The notes beneath the pieces were generated by a model, which did no database searches, had not been told where the DNA came from, and was given only the letters and a program-made list of their open reading frames with translations. A program made the position numbers and the translations under genes. From positions 62,001 through 126,000 of the forward strand of contig JAEEND010000007.1 of assembly GCA_016283575.1 (NCBI GenBank): 64,000 nt of DNA, read 5' to 3'. Positions 62,120 through 64,000 of the stretch are shown here, piece after piece. This DNA is from Lachnospiraceae bacterium. GTDB lineage: Bacteria; Bacillota; Clostridia; Lachnospirales; Lachnospiraceae. Position 1 is the first letter of the stretch. Each line of letters opens with the position of its first letter.

Positions 62120-62148
62120 TTGAAAAAGTGCACGTTCTCTAATATAAT
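62120..62148 (+). promoter_or_regulatory. Internal promoter for tuf
   Basis: TTGAAA (62120-62125), 17-nt spacer, TATAAT (62143-62148) in the 108-nt fusA-tuf gap. The spacer contains AAGTGCACG, also found in the rpsL leader at 58871-58879. Confidence 0.75.
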
Positions 62149-62223
62149 TTAAAACAGTGGTATTGTTTTAAGAAAATAAAAGAAAACAAATAACATATTA
62201 AATTCACTAGGAGGAATTAAAAA

Positions 62224-63411
62224 ATGGCAAAAGCTCATTTTGACAGAACCAAGACCCATTGTAACATTGGTACAATCGGACACGTTGACCATGGTAAAAC
62301 AACTCTTACAGCAGCAATCACAAAGGTACTTGCTGAAAGAGTAGCAGGTAACGAAAAGGTAGACTTCGAAAACATCGATAAGGCTCCCGAAGAAAGAGAA
62401 AGAGGTATCACAATTTCTACAGCTCACGTAGAATATCAGACAGAAAAGCGTCACTACGCTCACGTAGACTGTCCCGGACACGCTGACTACGTAAAGAACA
62501 TGATCACCGGTGCAGCTCAGATGGACGGTGCTATCCTTGTTGTAGCAGCAACTGACGGTGTTATGGCTCAGACCAAGGAACACATCCTTCTTTCCAGACA
62601 GGTTGGCGTACCTTACATCGTAGTATTCCTTAACAAGTGCGATATGGTTGACGATCCTGAACTTATCGAATTAGTTGAAATGGAAGTAACCGAACAGCTT
62701 GAAGAATATGGCTTCAATGATTGTCCTATCGTTAAGGGTTCCGCTCTTAAGGCTCTTGAAGATCCCAACAGCGAATGGGGCGACAAGATCATGGAACTCA
62801 TGGCTACTGTTGATGAATATATTCCTGATCCTCAGAGAGATACAGATAAGCCTTTCCTTATGCCTGTAGAAGACGTATTCACAATCACAGGTCGTGGTAC
62901 AGTTGCTACCGGACGTGTAGAACGTGGTACACTTCACATGTCTGATGAAGTAGAAATCATCGGTATCAAGGAAGAAACTCAGAAGTCCGTTGTAACCGGT
63001 ATCGAAATGTTCCGTAAGCTCCTTGACGAAGCTCAGGCTGGTGATAACATCGGTGTTCTTCTTCGTGGTATCAACAGAACTGACATCGAAAGAGGTCAGG
63101 TTCTTGCTAAGCCCGGTTCAGTAACTTGCCACAAGAAGTTTACTGCTCAGGTTTACGTTCTTACAAAGGATGAAGGTGGACGTCATACTCCTTTCTTCAA
63201 CAACTATCGTCCTCAGTTCTATTTCAGAACAACTGACGTAACAGGTGTTTGTAACCTTCCTGCAGGTACAGAAATGTGCATGCCTGGTGATAACGTAGAA
63301 ATGACTATCGAACTTATTCACCCCATCGCTATGGAACAGGGTCTTACCTTCGCTATCCGTGAAGGTGGTAGAACCGTAGGTTCAGGCCGTGTTGCTACGA
63401 TTATTGAGTAA
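62224..63411 (+). CDS. tuf: Elongation factor Tu
   Basis: 395 residues, AGGAGG upstream. GTPase motifs: [58 protein letters not shown], and SALKALE. Domains II and III follow ([44 protein letters not shown]). It delivers aminoacyl-tRNA to the ribosome. It has its own promoter besides the str operon promoter, and ends at a strong terminator. Confidence 0.98.
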   Translation: MAKAHFDRTKTHCNIGTIGHVDHGKTTLTAAITKVLAERVAGNEKVDFENIDKAPEERERGITISTAHVEYQTEKRHYAHVDCPGHADYVKNMITGAAQMDGAILVVAATDGVMAQTKEHILLSRQVGVPYIVVFLNKCDMVDDPELIELVEMEVTEQLEEYGFNDCPIVKGSALKALEDPNSEWGDKIMELMATVDEYIPDPQRDTDKPFLMPVEDVFTITGRGTVATGRVERGTLHMSDEVEIIGIKEETQKSVVTGIEMFRKLLDEAQAGDNIGVLLRGINRTDIERGQVLAKPGSVTCHKKFTAQVYVLTKDEGGRHTPFFNNYRPQFYFRTTDVTGVCNLPAGTEMCMPGDNVEMTIELIHPIAMEQGLTFAIREGGRTVGSGRVATIIE

Positions 63412-63446
63412 TCGAAAGCGAACAGCCCAACCCAAATAGTAAAATT

Positions 63447-63480
63447 AAGGCTTCCGAGAGTTTTCTCGGGAGCCTTTTTA
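63447..63480 (+). terminator. Terminator of the str operon
   Basis: 13-bp stem AAGGCTTCCGAGA / TCTCGGGAGCCTT (one G-T pair), 4-nt loop, T5 tail. Confidence 0.92.
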
Positions 63481-63534
63481 TGTTACAATATTTCAAGTGT
63501 TAGGCATTATTACAGTGTATGAGAGGGATATTAA

Positions 63535-64000
63535 ATGACTAAGGCGCAGAAGTTTACTTTTCTATATATCGTGCTGGTTGGCGCTTTCTATATTTATCTT
63601 GCATGGACTCTCTCCTGTGAGTTTGACGAAGCCTACACCGTCTCAATGATTTCCCATTCATTTAAAGAAATAATTGATATTACGTCCATGGATGTTCATT
63701 CACCCATGTACTATTTTATTGTAAAGATATTTGCTAACCTGCTTCCAATAGATTCAATTTACAGCGCTAAGCTTTTTTCTGCCATTTGCGCGATCGGTTT
63801 TCTGGGTGTGCTAAATACTGCTCTCCCTAAATATCTGGGGGAACGCACCACAGTTCTTACCGTGTTCATCAGTTCCATTGCGCCTGCCATGATCACTCAG
63901 GTGGGAAATGCAAGAATGTATACTCTGGGACTTTTACTTGTAACCTGCACTATTCTTGCGGGTTTCAAGATCTATTTTCTTCCCGACGATCAGTCATCAG
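63535..64000 (+). CDS. GT-C-type polytopic glycosyltransferase, N-terminal part (3' end outside window)
   Basis: Translating from ATG 63535 (AGAGGGA upstream) gives about 155 residues open to the window edge. A first helix (about 9-26) is followed by the acidic loop CEFDEAYTVSMISHSFKEI and MDVHSPMYYFIVKIF. This DE...D-H-S/P-P pattern is that of PMT/ArnT-like GT-C enzymes, which use lipid-linked sugars outside the membrane. At least three more helices follow. The catalytic Asp is probably in FDEAY. It begins a new unit after the str operon. Confidence 0.85.
   Translation, partial: MTKAQKFTFLYIVLVGAFYIYLAWTLSCEFDEAYTVSMISHSFKEIIDITSMDVHSPMYYFIVKIFANLLPIDSIYSAKLFSAICAIGFLGVLNTALPKYLGERTTVLTVFISSIAPAMITQVGNARMYTLGLLLVTCTILAGFKIYFLPDDQSS

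Overview
The window reads as chromosome of a motile, Gram-positive Firmicute of the Clostridia, most likely a Lachnospiraceae of the Butyrivibrio type. This is inferred from moderate G+C, strong AGGAGG ribosome binding sites, frequent TTG and GTG starts, N-terminally anchored GH25/Big_2 surface proteins, DUF6273 and Mbeg1-like proteins, chemoreceptors with c-di-GMP proteins, and the rpsL-rpsG-fusA-tuf order. I could not run a search, so genus is a guess.

Layout. 1-10.6 kb: the end of a heavy-metal P-type ATPase, an Mbeg1-like hydrolase, a membrane EAL phosphodiesterase, two chemoreceptors separated by an array of five 33-bp hairpin repeats, exonuclease III, a PH-domain protein and a lipoprotein. 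10.6-18.4 kb: an RsmF-type rRNA methyltransferase, an MgtC-like protein coupled to a divergent PTS enzyme I, an amino-acid ABC transporter whose binding protein has its two halves in swapped order and is separated from its permease by a 632-nt non-coding stretch with a giant nested inverted repeat, and NagB.

18.6-54 kb is one long surface-polysaccharide region. Its first block (18.6-32.4 kb) has GtrB-like transferases, a GtrII-like protein, an SGNH hydrolase, an acyltransferase, GT-C-like membrane proteins (one apparently split in two), a WecE aminotransferase and a PglK/MsbA-like ABC exporter. A lone minus-strand SGNH pseudoenzyme and a GH25 lysozyme follow. The second block (36.7-54.0 kb) has rfbB, rfbA, a GH25 pseudoenzyme, rfbC, wzm, wzt with a cargo-binding tail, a methyltransferase-kinase fusion, large GT2 proteins, phosphoglucomutase, an LCP ligase and a rhamnosyltransferase-like GT2. 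The order Wzm, Wzt with tail, methyltransferase-kinase resembles the chain-capping and export logic of E. coli O8/O9a (WbdD-Wzm-Wzt). Seen in a Gram-positive locus, this is the best candidate here for an under-described system.

54-64 kb: HtrA protease, ClpX with an unusually long acidic linker, purC, a PilZ c-di-GMP receptor, then the str operon (rpsL, rpsG, fusA, tuf) with clear promoters, and the start of a GT-C glycosyltransferase cut by the window edge.

How they fit: PgcA supplies glucose-1-phosphate, RfbA and RfbB make dTDP-4-keto-6-deoxyglucose, and RfbC or WecE direct it to a rhamnose-type or 4-amino sugar. The glycosyltransferases build the chain, two ABC systems export it, and the LCP protein probably attaches it to the wall. 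No rfbD reductase, CRISPR array, tRNA, rRNA, transposase or prophage gene was seen.
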